From: a virus
Virus record (IMG/VR): IMGVR_UViG_3300043399_000060
Location: 1-48,133 of that record
Reading direction: 5' to 3' (one strand)
Length of the DNA stretch: 48,133 bases
The notes under the pieces are model-generated. The model did not search any database. It saw only the letters and a program-made list of their open reading frames with translations, and was not told where the DNA came from. Below, in pieces: positions 8,025 through 16,356 of this stretch (its first letter is position 1; the number at the start of each line of letters is the position of its first letter). A program made the translations under genes and the position numbers.

Positions 8025-8036
8025 TATTTATTTATT
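8025..8036 (-). promoter_or_regulatory. Possible late promoter (tandem AATAAATA)
   Basis: The minus strand carries overlapping AATAAATA boxes about 25-35 bases upstream of the start codon at 8001, a sensible position for a T4-type late promoter. The box overlaps the stop codon of the upstream gene. Match to TATAAATA is 7 of 8. Confidence 0.4.
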
Positions 8037-9878
8037 TGTTCTTGCACCAGACTTAGATCCAGCTGGACGTCCACGACCACGCTTTTCTGTCTTCTCGTGT
8101 TTTTCGCTTTCACCGCTTTCATCATCTGAGTCATTATATCTTGCTGTGGCTCTTACGCCAGTTCCAGTGTCAACGATATCATGGCGAGAACCACGACCTG
8201 TAACACGTTTTGGAAACTTCTTTTCATACTCTGGAGTACCTGGCCAAGCTTCTTCTAGGCTTTGCATAAAGTCAGAGAATGATAATTTTTCTTCAACACC
8301 AAAGTCTTCTTCTTCATTACGCAGCGCACGACCAATAGCTTTATTATGTGCTTGTGCAGTTTTGTGTTCTGGATCAGCGTCTGGAACTGAGTTCTTTAGC
8401 TTGTACTTTGCGCCACGAGAAGCGTCCATCATCTTACGCTTGATGGCGTTTTCTTTGTTACGTTCTTCGATCTGTTCAACTTCTTCTTTTAGATCGCTGT
8501 GTTTGATAGTAGTCTTTGGACCATCATTGGCAGAGTGTAAGTGAACATTATCACCATCACGCTTGGCAGTCCAGTGGCGACCAGTTTCATCTTTGAACTT
8601 GTGTTCTTGTTGATCCTTCAACGCATGGATAGCTTGGTGGTGTTCTGGGTGTAGCGGAATAGAGAAAGAAGAACCGTGGTGTACAGTCTTCATAGTACCC
8701 CAAGAATACTTTTTAGTTTCTACTGTTGCTTCAGTAATTTCTTGCTCTTCTTTACGCAACAATTTAAAATCATGCTTGTCTAGTTTGCCGTTCTTATTTT
8801 TGTCCAACTTGTGTTGGTCACCTTTAAGTTCTTCTTTGGCAAGTTTAGTTGCAGTTGCATACATAACAGACTTGGCATCAGCACCGTATCTGTCTTTAAA
8901 TGAGCTAAGATTTTTCTTCATACCTTTTACGATGTCCTCTCGTTTTTTCATTTGTTCATCAGACATCTCTTCTTTAACATTAGTTGGGTGTCCGTTAATT
9001 GGCTTTTTAGTAGCCTTGTATGCTTTGTGTTCTGGAGTACCTTTGATGTACTTACGATCTAGAGTTGGAGCAACTGGAGCATGTTGCTCTGTTGCGTATT
9101 CTTCGCGGTGAACAGTTGCACCTTTGATCTTACGTGCAACATTAGTAGCGTGAGATTGAGAACCAAAAGTCTTCCACTTTTTACCGTTGATGTGTACAGC
9201 GTGTGGGTGATCAGCTTGCTTGGCAGGTTTGTGGTCATCCCATCCTTCATCGTTGGCACCACCATCAAGATGATATGCAAGAGATTGACGCTTGCCCATA
9301 CCACTAACGCTAGACTTGTAGTCGCGAGTATATGCATCGTCACGACGACCATACGCTTCTTCTACAGTTTCTTCTTTAACAGGTTTACGCCATTCTTTAT
9401 TACCATGGTAACGATCAAGATGTTTCGCAAGAGATTCTTTATCGCTGGCAGAAGCCTTTTTATGGTAGTATGCTTTCTTTGCAGAATCTGCGCTATACAT
9501 TCTTGGGTTGCTTGCGATTTCACTTGGATCAAATGATTCATCAAGATCTAATTCTTCTGATACACCACGATAATGATTAAGAGCATCAGGGTGGTTATTC
9601 ATTTTAGATGCCTCAAGCGCACGTTTGTTCATTTTTCGCGCATAATCTTTTTGTGCTTGTGTAGAATCCTTAGATGAAAGATCTTTTAAATGTTTAACAG
9701 CAAGGCGTTTATATGTAGTAGCCACATCTAAGATTTCTTCTTTGACATCTTCTTTCTTGTCAGCGTCGAACATAATATGGCGTGCTTTATATTTCTTACC
9801 AGAAGCAGAAACCTTGTAGTCTGCAGACTCGACTTCGCCTTCTTGTATTTGTTGTACGATTTCTTTAAATGTTTTCAT
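8028..9878 (-). CDS. Large hydrophilic phage protein with an EF-hand-like loop (616 aa)
   Basis: A 616-aa, highly charged, low-hydrophobicity protein with repeated E/K-rich linkers (variants of K-E-E) and a very basic C-terminus (R-G-R-G-R-P-A-G-S, an AT-hook-like stretch near residue 600). Near residue 370 the segment D-K-N-K-N-G-K-L-D-K-H-D-F matches a calcium-binding EF-hand/dockerin loop. The N-terminus (M-K-T-F-K-E-I-V) matches a start shared by several proteins here (8028, 10807, 13833 and 15064 genes), perhaps a common targeting segment. A virion or head-core role is possible but unproven. Confidence 0.6.
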   Translation of the reverse strand: MKTFKEIVQQIQEGEVESADYKVSASGKKYKARHIMFDADKKEDVKEEILDVATTYKRLAVKHLKDLSSKDSTQAQKDYARKMNKRALEASKMNNHPDALNHYRGVSEELDLDESFDPSEIASNPRMYSADSAKKAYYHKKASASDKESLAKHLDRYHGNKEWRKPVKEETVEEAYGRRDDAYTRDYKSSVSGMGKRQSLAYHLDGGANDEGWDDHKPAKQADHPHAVHINGKKWKTFGSQSHATNVARKIKGATVHREEYATEQHAPVAPTLDRKYIKGTPEHKAYKATKKPINGHPTNVKEEMSDEQMKKREDIVKGMKKNLSSFKDRYGADAKSVMYATATKLAKEELKGDQHKLDKNKNGKLDKHDFKLLRKEEQEITEATVETKKYSWGTMKTVHHGSSFSIPLHPEHHQAIHALKDQQEHKFKDETGRHWTAKRDGDNVHLHSANDGPKTTIKHSDLKEEVEQIEERNKENAIKRKMMDASRGAKYKLKNSVPDADPEHKTAQAHNKAIGRALRNEEEDFGVEEKLSFSDFMQSLEEAWPGTPEYEKKFPKRVTGRGSRHDIVDTGTGVRATARYNDSDDESGESEKHEKTEKRGRGRPAGSKSGARTNK

Positions 9879-9879
9879 T

Positions 9880-10320
9880 TTAATCCTTTAAACTGGAGCG
9901 AAGCATCCACTTGTGTTTTTTATGTGAATCTAATCTAGCTGCAGCATAATCTGCTATACTATGCTCATTCGCTGCTGTTGCTGTGGTGAATAATTTATTT
10001 AGGTTATTAAGCACTTCTTCGTTTGCAAGAGACAGCTTCAATAACATAGTAGAAACCGATTGAGGTTCCTCATCATCTTCTGGTATAGACTTGTATGTAT
10101 ACATCTCAGAAATACTACGTGGAGCATACTCGTCTAAGATTCTTAGGTATTCTGCTGTCTTGTCGATAGAGCCATAGACATCAGAGTATATCTCGGCAAA
10201 GAAATCATGATACTGTGAAAAGTTAATACCTTCAACATTCCAGTGATAAGAGTGTGCTTTAAAGTACATGACAAACTGATTTGCCAGTAGTGTTTTTAGC
10301 GCTAGTTTCAATTCGTCCAT
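9880..10320 (-). CDS. dps: Dps-like ferritin (DNA protection during starvation family)
   Basis: A 146-aa four-helix ferritin-like protein. The Dps ferroxidase ligands are present with exact family spacing: H26 (in H-W-N-V), H38, D53 and E57, matching H31/H43/D58/E62 of E. coli-type numbering. Dps proteins assemble into 12-mers, oxidise iron with peroxide and shield DNA. Slightly shorter than cellular Dps (about 160 aa) with no basic N-terminal tail. It sits between virion-type genes, so it may protect DNA during infection or be packaged; that is inference. An AhpC/AhpD pair lies elsewhere in the window. Confidence 0.85.
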   Translation of the reverse strand: MDELKLALKTLLANQFVMYFKAHSYHWNVEGINFSQYHDFFAEIYSDVYGSIDKTAEYLRILDEYAPRSISEMYTYKSIPEDDEEPQSVSTMLLKLSLANEEVLNNLNKLFTTATAANEHSIADYAAARLDSHKKHKWMLRSSLKD

Positions 10321-10321
10321 A

Positions 10322-10807
10322 TTAACTTCCTACAGCGTTGACATTATCGTAAACAGAGAACTCTGGAGTTTCAACTTTAGACTTCCAGCCCATTTTACGC
10401 AACTTCAAAATACAATGACCTGGACCATCAAAGATCAATCTAAAGTCTTTATCAGCATAAATTCTATCTGCAAACGCATTGTGGTCAAAATCATAATATC
10501 CAGCATTAATTAGATAATAATGATTGTGCATTAAACCAGTACCGCCGTTAACGATACGAGTAACATCAAGTTGTTTATCTTTTTTAAGACCCCACCATAT
10601 TCCAGTGATATAAACGTGAGATCCAGTATACTGAGCAAAGTGTCCGTCTGTTTCTGGAGAATCTCCAGCACCTGCCACATATACTTGTGTTGGTGTTGTT
10701 AGTACAGTACTTAGGCTAAGATCAACTGTTTGTCCAGCGGCTTCAGTTGTGTAAATTTTAAGTACAGCTTCGGTTTCTGTATTTTTAAGAATGTGTATAT
10801 TGGCCAT
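10322..10807 (-). CDS. Conserved phage protein, probably virion-associated (161 aa)
   Basis: A beta-rich 161-aa protein beginning M-A-N-I-H-I-L-K-N-T, with a G-L-M-H-N-H-Y-Y-L-I-N-A-G-Y-Y-D-F-D-H core. The start is set at ATG 10807, overlapping the upstream stop as TAATG, rather than the GTG at 10819. I think close relatives occur in other aquatic T4-like phages as structural or hypothetical proteins. No enzymatic motif is visible. Confidence 0.6.
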   Translation of the reverse strand: MANIHILKNTETEAVLKIYTTEAAGQTVDLSLSTVLTTPTQVYVAGAGDSPETDGHFAQYTGSHVYITGIWWGLKKDKQLDVTRIVNGGTGLMHNHYYLINAGYYDFDHNAFADRIYADKDFRLIFDGPGHCILKLRKMGWKSKVETPEFSVYDNVNAVGS

Positions 10808-11442
10808 TAACAATTCCACTTTCTAAGCGCCAAGGCTTTACGAGTTGGACGACCCTTTTCGTCTTTCATTGGACCTTCCATACCGCTCATGCGAGCACAG
10901 AAAGACTTGCGACGTTTTGCCGCTTTGCTATCTGGGTTTAATTTAGAAGGTGGAGTTGTGACTGGAGCCTTTAGATTAGCGCCTTTGGCATTATATGCAT
11001 CACGACCCTTTTGTGTTAAGCCACCAGTAGAACTTTTATGACCCTTGGCATCAACTGCATACTCCAACAATTCTTGATCAGAAACTTCTTCTAGAGTTTC
11101 CCAGATAGCTTCTACGTCTAAGTTGTGTTCTTGTGCTAGTTCTTCAACAGCTTGCTCGATCAAATCAAACTGTTGTTCAACTTCTTCTTTTTTCAATTTG
11201 TCTTGAATCTTTTTATAGCGTTGGAAGTTAGCATCTTTATCCGCATCAGTTTTACCAAACTTTCCAGCATCCATCTTTTGATCAATCTCACGATTGGCAT
11301 ATCCTGGAACAACCTTGCGTAGAGTCTGCTGTAAGCCTTCTTTGATACATGAACCTTCAGCGCATGGAGCAGTTCCAGGTTTACGTTTGTATCCTTTCCA
11401 GCAATCACATTTTTCTTCTAGGAATTGATTGAAACTTAGCAT
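10807..11442 (-). CDS. Phage protein with DUF6321-like C-terminal domain (211 aa)
   Basis: The N-terminus carries a Cys-containing C-W-K-G-Y-K motif (residues 14-19) frequent in virion-region proteins of T4-like phages. The C-terminal 40 residues (A-K-R-R-K-S-F-C-A-R-M-S-G-M ... R-P-T-R-K-A-L-A-L-R-K-W-N-C) match the small basic domain I know as DUF6321. The middle is an acidic helical linker. Function unknown; the basic Cys-bearing tail suggests nucleic-acid or zinc binding. It overlaps the next gene by TAATG. Confidence 0.65.
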   Translation of the reverse strand: MLSFNQFLEEKCDCWKGYKRKPGTAPCAEGSCIKEGLQQTLRKVVPGYANREIDQKMDAGKFGKTDADKDANFQRYKKIQDKLKKEEVEQQFDLIEQAVEELAQEHNLDVEAIWETLEEVSDQELLEYAVDAKGHKSSTGGLTQKGRDAYNAKGANLKAPVTTPPSKLNPDSKAAKRRKSFCARMSGMEGPMKDEKGRPTRKALALRKWNC

Positions 11443-11443
11443 A

Positions 11444-13792
11444 TTAGTTAGCCTTTGTGAATGTGTCGTGAGACAATCTTGATTTTTCTAGTTGGCGAAT
11501 TCTTGGAACAAGTTTCATTGCAACTCTTCCAATGATAGCCTTACGGTTCTGTAGCATTCGCTCAATGCGTTCTTTTTCACCAACAGAAAGAGAAGACATA
11601 TCTCTACCACGAAGGATACGCTTCTTCATAGTTTTGATAGCTAATCTACGAGCACGTTTGTTGATAGTAGAATTATTAGAGTGACGACGTAAGGCTAGCT
11701 GTGCTGCACGTTCGCGTTTAGCTTCAGTCTTGCGCATACGGAATTTAGCTTTCATTCGCTCAATGCGTGAAAGAACTTCTAAGATAGCCTGTTCGTTAAC
11801 AGAGAATTCCAATTCTTCACCGCTGTCTGGATCGATAACTGCAAGTTCGTCTTCTTCATAATCATTGACAATATCATCGTCTGTGATTAGATTCAACAAC
11901 TCGTCAATCTCATTTTCTGGAACGTCTTGTTCAGGTTGTCCAGCAGTAGAAATTTCTATCTTTTGGTTTTCGTAAGCAGCGTCACAAGATGTTTCTTCCA
12001 TTAGTTGAGCGTAGTGAGCCCAGCTGTTTTCTTCTGCTAGTTTAGATCTGTTGAGATTTTCAATTTCTTTCTTGACCTTTAGTGTATCATTACCATATTT
12101 TCTATGGTGATTGTGTACAGCTGTTAGGTAAGCCAAACGCTTTTTGGCTGCTGGCTTGTCAGACAATAGAGAGCCTTTGTCCATTTGTTGGATTTTCTTC
12201 CAATCGTCTGTTTGGCTTTCGCTCATATGTTTGATCTTCATCTTGCGAACAGTATCGCTTTGACCATGAGAAACTGAGTGACCAAGTTTTTTCTTATCAG
12301 CTGGAGACATAATATCACCTGCTAGATTAGAGTTGCTGCTAGTGTCAACTTTAGCAACAGTTGCTTCTTTTAGTTTATTAGGTTTTAAGGTAGCGTCGTA
12401 GTCAATACCAACTTCAGTAGCCAACACTAACATCTTGTCTAAGATTGCAAGAGCTTCTGCATTCAGCGCTTTGGTTTTAACTTTACGTAGAGCATTGTTG
12501 ACCAATGACTCTGGATTAGAAGAAGACTCAGCAGTTTCAATGCCGAGAATAGTAGCGATCATTCTCGCGACTTTAATCTTGTCTGTAGATTTCAAAGTCT
12601 TGTCTGTTAGTCCTTCGTTCATCTCGTCCTTACCTTTTTCTTTGTAATTAGTTAAGAAGCCTTCAATCTCATGGCGGTGCATGTGCCAGTAATCTTCGTG
12701 ATGCATAAACTCACCGACTCTGTCTAGAGATTCTTTAGCTTTCTCGTGGTAGTTATTCCAGTCTTGTACTTCTTGTTGTGTTAGTTCTTCACCCTTTAAG
12801 TGGCGGTCATTGATAGCCATATAAGCATCAGTGCTCTTTAGAGCATTTAGAACAGCAACAGGATCTTTTTCGCCAGATCTAGCGATTGTGTCTTGGAATG
12901 CCTTCGACGCTGACTCTGCTTGGTCGAAGTTTTTAGTTGTATATCCCTTGAATGTGATTTGCTTTTTAGCATAACCAGTAGAGACATCTTCTTTTATTTG
13001 GTTTTCTGAAAGTGTAACATCTTGGATCCACTTACGAGAAACATCGCCATTAGAATTGGCAAGGACAAGGTAATTGCTACCTCTGTCTAAAATTTCATAG
13101 CGTTGGTTGTTAGACTCAACAAACTGTCCGATGTGATAGATTTGACCTTTGTGATATTTTTCTCTTAGAGAATCTACATCGAACTTGACATTTTCTTTTA
13201 TCGCTTCAAGACCCATACCAGAACGAATATCGTTCATTAGTCTCTTGCCATCAATGTCACGCATTGATGAAGGCAGACCAGTCTTGAATGTGGCGTAGTC
13301 GCCTTTAGAAGCCAATGAACGCATTTTAGTGGCAGACATGCCAGAAGCATCATCGGCATCTGGGTCTCGTTCACCAGCAGAAACTACTTGAATTGTATCA
13401 AAGTGGAATTCAGATCCATTGTACTTGTTCAGTAGTTTCTCGTACTCTGGAATACGGTCACTGCCAGCAACCATAATCAGATTCTTGTACTTTTTGTTTA
13501 GTTCTTTTGCAGCTTCGATGAATGTTCTAACTTGAGCGTTGGCTGCAACAAAGTGTGTGCGTGGAAACATAAGGTTCAAATAGTGAACCTTTTTATCTAC
13601 TGGTAATGGATTCTTTTTAGCGTCTTGAGACTTTGACGCATAGATCGCATGGTCGGCACCACGCTGTGTGGCTAGTTTCTTAACTGCCTTGACTAGAAGT
13701 TCGTGTCCTGTAGTTGGTGGATTGAATCTACCAAAGGCGAACACAACTGATTTTGACGGTAATTCTTTTATTAATTGTCTGTAGTTTTTCAT
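11444..13792 (-). CDS. Cytidylyltransferase-like domain fused to a long hydrophilic tail (782 aa)
   Basis: Residues 15-190 form a nucleotidyltransferase of the HxGH superfamily: F-G-R-F-N-P-P-T-T-G-H-E near residues 20-31, D-R-I-P in the middle, and S-A-T-K-M-R near 150-155 as the S-x-T-x-x-R phosphate loop. Such domains join a nucleotide to a phosphorylated small molecule (NMN, pantetheine, glycerol-phosphate). The remaining 590 residues are hydrophilic with a strongly acidic stretch then a basic Arg/Lys-rich C-terminus, a fusion known in T4-like phages. An exact T4-late-like box TATAAATA lies upstream. Substrate unknown. Confidence 0.75.
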   Translation of the reverse strand: MKNYRQLIKELPSKSVVFAFGRFNPPTTGHELLVKAVKKLATQRGADHAIYASKSQDAKKNPLPVDKKVHYLNLMFPRTHFVAANAQVRTFIEAAKELNKKYKNLIMVAGSDRIPEYEKLLNKYNGSEFHFDTIQVVSAGERDPDADDASGMSATKMRSLASKGDYATFKTGLPSSMRDIDGKRLMNDIRSGMGLEAIKENVKFDVDSLREKYHKGQIYHIGQFVESNNQRYEILDRGSNYLVLANSNGDVSRKWIQDVTLSENQIKEDVSTGYAKKQITFKGYTTKNFDQAESASKAFQDTIARSGEKDPVAVLNALKSTDAYMAINDRHLKGEELTQQEVQDWNNYHEKAKESLDRVGEFMHHEDYWHMHRHEIEGFLTNYKEKGKDEMNEGLTDKTLKSTDKIKVARMIATILGIETAESSSNPESLVNNALRKVKTKALNAEALAILDKMLVLATEVGIDYDATLKPNKLKEATVAKVDTSSNSNLAGDIMSPADKKKLGHSVSHGQSDTVRKMKIKHMSESQTDDWKKIQQMDKGSLLSDKPAAKKRLAYLTAVHNHHRKYGNDTLKVKKEIENLNRSKLAEENSWAHYAQLMEETSCDAAYENQKIEISTAGQPEQDVPENEIDELLNLITDDDIVNDYEEDELAVIDPDSGEELEFSVNEQAILEVLSRIERMKAKFRMRKTEAKRERAAQLALRRHSNNSTINKRARRLAIKTMKKRILRGRDMSSLSVGEKERIERMLQNRKAIIGRVAMKLVPRIRQLEKSRLSHDTFTKAN

Positions 13793-13820
13793 CGTTTTCC
13801 ATCTATAAAGTAATTATATC

Positions 13821-13828
13821 TATTTATA
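13821..13828 (-). promoter_or_regulatory. T4-type late promoter box TATAAATA
   Basis: An exact match to the T4 late promoter consensus on the minus strand, 28-36 bases upstream of the ATG at 13792 and inside one of the few non-coding gaps of this region (13793-13832). It would direct gp55/gp33-type late transcription of the 782-aa gene and those after it. Confidence 0.55.
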
Positions 13829-13832
13829 ATTC

Positions 13833-15062
13833 TTATCTCTGCCAACCTTTAATAACGTCTGGAGAGAAGTTAGCTTTACTGAATTCTAAACGATCTACAA
13901 TCTTAACAGCGCCACCAGTTAGGTGATCAATGGCAACAAAGCCTTCGACTCCAGTAACCCTAAAGCCACTTGATGTCTTTAAGAATGTGGATATATGACC
14001 AGCTTCGTTCATCTTAGAGATTATTAGCTGTTTGGCATCAGCTATTAAAGTTGACAATTGGAAGATTTCTGCGATTCTTCTTTGGTCATGGTCTGCAAAG
14101 AACTTGACGATACGCTGGCGCTTTTCTTCGGCTGCAGCCTTACCCTTTTCAGTCTTCTTTGAGTCAATGTCTTTTTGATAGCGAGCATGGATCCAGTCGT
14201 ATAAACCTTTTACATGGGCACGGGTATCAGTTATTCTTTGACCTGCACGAACTTTGGTATTGTTGTATGTATTGATCAACATATTCAACTCGTCATCAGC
14301 AGCCATCTTGTTTAGGGCGACTGTGTCTATAACACTAAACAATTTACCAGCGTTGGAAAGAATAGCAGTTACCTTGGCAGTTTCTTGCTTGGTGAATGTT
14401 GCTGTACCAGAGTAGTCTTTGTAAGTGGCATCGTCCATCCAGATTGTTGATACTTGATTGAACTTTGAGGCTATGTCTTTACCAAACGCAGCAGTCATAG
14501 TTTCAAACGAAGTGCCAGTGTACGTTGTGTGCCATACCACACCAATCTTTGCAGATCTTATCTTTCTACCCAACTCTGACTCAAAAGGCACAGCGTACAA
14601 AATAGTGTTTGGGTGGAATGTAATATACTTCTCACCGTCAATAGTTTCAACCTTTGTATCATCAGTGAACATCAAGTCACCTTGATAAACACCAGACTTG
14701 ATACCAAGTTTTGAAAACTCAGCCAGAGCCACCTTTAATTTAGCAGCTAGGTCGCCACTTGTGTCGGCATCAATCTCTGCTGCAGTCTTGTAGACCTTTG
14801 GCTCTTTGTTAAAGACACCCTTTTTGGCAATAAAGAATTTACCGTCGCGTGGATCAATACCAGCAAACACTGCAGGTGCACCGTCCCACTTGACAGTTGC
14901 TGTAATCTTAGAAGCTGAATTACCAGCCAACATGTCTCTTAGATTTCTAAGAAAGTTAATGGCTTGACGTGTGCCATTAACTCCACCATCGAAGACCAAG
15001 TCCTCGATGTGTGTCATGTGTGTATTCTTTTGCTCTAGAACAAATGTCTTTAAAGTTTTCAT
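13833..15062 (-). CDS. Nucleotidyltransferase/ligase-like protein with KxDG motif (409 aa)
   Basis: A 409-aa protein with features of the covalent nucleotidyltransferase (DNA/RNA ligase, capping enzyme) fold: K58-W-D-G-A-P as motif I with candidate nucleotide-accepting Lys58, K-K-G-V-F-N near residues 80-85, and Y126-Q-G-D-L-M-F resembling the acidic motif IIIa/IV strand. I believe relatives are filed under a domain of unknown function (DUF6267-type) in T4-like phages. If active it could be an RNA or DNA ligase distinct from the gp30-like ligase at 30323. The N-terminus shares the M-K-T-L-K-x-F pattern of nearby virion-region proteins. Confidence 0.6.
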   Translation of the reverse strand: MKTLKTFVLEQKNTHMTHIEDLVFDGGVNGTRQAINFLRNLRDMLAGNSASKITATVKWDGAPAVFAGIDPRDGKFFIAKKGVFNKEPKVYKTAAEIDADTSGDLAAKLKVALAEFSKLGIKSGVYQGDLMFTDDTKVETIDGEKYITFHPNTILYAVPFESELGRKIRSAKIGVVWHTTYTGTSFETMTAAFGKDIASKFNQVSTIWMDDATYKDYSGTATFTKQETAKVTAILSNAGKLFSVIDTVALNKMAADDELNMLINTYNNTKVRAGQRITDTRAHVKGLYDWIHARYQKDIDSKKTEKGKAAAEEKRQRIVKFFADHDQRRIAEIFQLSTLIADAKQLIISKMNEAGHISTFLKTSSGFRVTGVEGFVAIDHLTGGAVKIVDRLEFSKANFSPDVIKGWQR

Positions 15063-15063
15063 A

Positions 15064-16278
15064 TTACTTTAGACCAAATGTACCAACAACGCCTCTGTGT
15101 GGTCCAGAAGAACCTTTCATTGTCATAGTTGCAACACGAGAAATCTTACCAGTTTCTTTGTGAGTGCCACGGATAACAGCAGAGATACCTTGGTGAACAA
15201 CGTGAAGATTCTCGTAGTTCTTTAGGTGTTCACTGGCAATGCTGTCTGAAGGTTTAACAACTGCTTTAGAAGAACCATCGCTTTGCACGTGGCTGTGAGC
15301 AACTGTGTGCGGAATGTGAGTTGGAGCAGAAACGTGATCTGTTACAAGTTTACGTAATTCTTGATCAGATTTAGTACCGATTGCTTCTGCGAACTTTTTA
15401 GCCACTGCTTGTTTACCAACTAGGGCAGAAGCCTCAGCTTGAGAAGCACGAGTTGCTGAGTGTTGAGCAAAATGCTCTTTGTCTTTTGCTTGATCATGAG
15501 CGTTGACAAACATCTCTAGGTGCTTGTGTAAGTTCTTTTCTTTGGCAGATAGTTTTCTGTCTGTGGCAACCAAACCAGTTAAACGAGCATGCTCGGCACG
15601 AGCCTTGTCAATACCCATCTTGTCAACTTTCCACTGAGCGTGGCGGTCTTCGGCAGAACCATGATACCCAATAGTTTCCATATTGGCATGGTGGTTTTTC
15701 ATCAACCCGTTAAGTGTACCAGATGATAGTCCAGCAGTTTTCTCTAGAGAGTCAAGACCTGGATTGCGATAGTTTGGTTCTTTGTTAGTACCGTACTTTG
15801 CAGAAACACCGTGATGACCAACAACCTTGCCATCTTTATGTAGCGTCATGATCAAGTCAGCGTTAGAGTTAACGTCCTTGATGCCAGTAGTCTTTTCGTG
15901 GTCGCCAGCCTTTGTTGCTTTATCTGGGTTTGATGTCCAGTGCACATTACCAACATTAACACCATTACCAAGATGACCTTCTTTGGTCAAGTGCTTTAGC
16001 AACGCTTTGGCAGTATCTTTTGAGTGGGAATCGATCTCATTATAAGCAGCATCACCAATCTTCTTTTTAAGACGGTCATGTACTTGTTGTGGAGTACCAG
16101 CGTGGTCTTCGTTCTCAGACTCAGAACGGTGGTGTTCTGGTAGAGTGCCAGCTGGGTGTAAGTGTTTTGCAAGCAGTAGTTCGTGCAGCTTGCCTTTGTC
16201 GTCAGAAGAAACAGAACTGCTTAAAGCAGCTTCTTTGAGAACTATTTTTTCTGTTAAGAAATTCTTTAATCGTAGCAT
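15064..16278 (-). CDS. Phage protein with possible PD-(D/E)xK nuclease-like core (404 aa)
   Basis: A 404-aa His- and Ala-rich protein. The ATG at 16278 is used because AAAGGA precedes it; the longer frame upstream would start inside the promoter. Residues K30-L-H-E33-L-L, D141-L-I-M and S159-A-K161-Y-G are arranged as in PD-(D/E)xK nucleases (E ... D ... x-x-K), which is suggestive only. The rest is helical and lacks known motifs. The N-terminus M-L-R-L-K-N-F-L-T-E is of the type shared by proteins in this region. Confidence 0.5.
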   Translation of the reverse strand: MLRLKNFLTEKIVLKEAALSSSVSSDDKGKLHELLLAKHLHPAGTLPEHHRSESENEDHAGTPQQVHDRLKKKIGDAAYNEIDSHSKDTAKALLKHLTKEGHLGNGVNVGNVHWTSNPDKATKAGDHEKTTGIKDVNSNADLIMTLHKDGKVVGHHGVSAKYGTNKEPNYRNPGLDSLEKTAGLSSGTLNGLMKNHHANMETIGYHGSAEDRHAQWKVDKMGIDKARAEHARLTGLVATDRKLSAKEKNLHKHLEMFVNAHDQAKDKEHFAQHSATRASQAEASALVGKQAVAKKFAEAIGTKSDQELRKLVTDHVSAPTHIPHTVAHSHVQSDGSSKAVVKPSDSIASEHLKNYENLHVVHQGISAVIRGTHKETGKISRVATMTMKGSSGPHRGVVGTFGLK

Positions 16279-16305
16279 ATCAATCCTTTTGAATTCAGTG
16301 TTGAA

Positions 16306-16333
16306 ATTATACATTAGATTGTACAAAAGTCAA
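16306..16333 (-). promoter_or_regulatory. Sigma70-like promoter
   Basis: Minus strand TTGACT (16333-16328), 16-base spacer, TATAAT (16311-16306) preceded by TG, 28 bases before the start codon at 16278. A CTAAATA box, similar to a degenerate late promoter, lies just upstream (16353-16347). It begins a new unit after the metalloprotease-like gene. Confidence 0.75.
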
Positions 16334-16356
16334 CAGATAACTGAATTATTTAGGAC

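Noticed and set aside
9081-9536. Plus-strand ORF of 151 aa
   Set aside because: Shadow of the 616-aa minus-strand gene; Phe/Thr/Cys-rich composition is typical of antisense translation.
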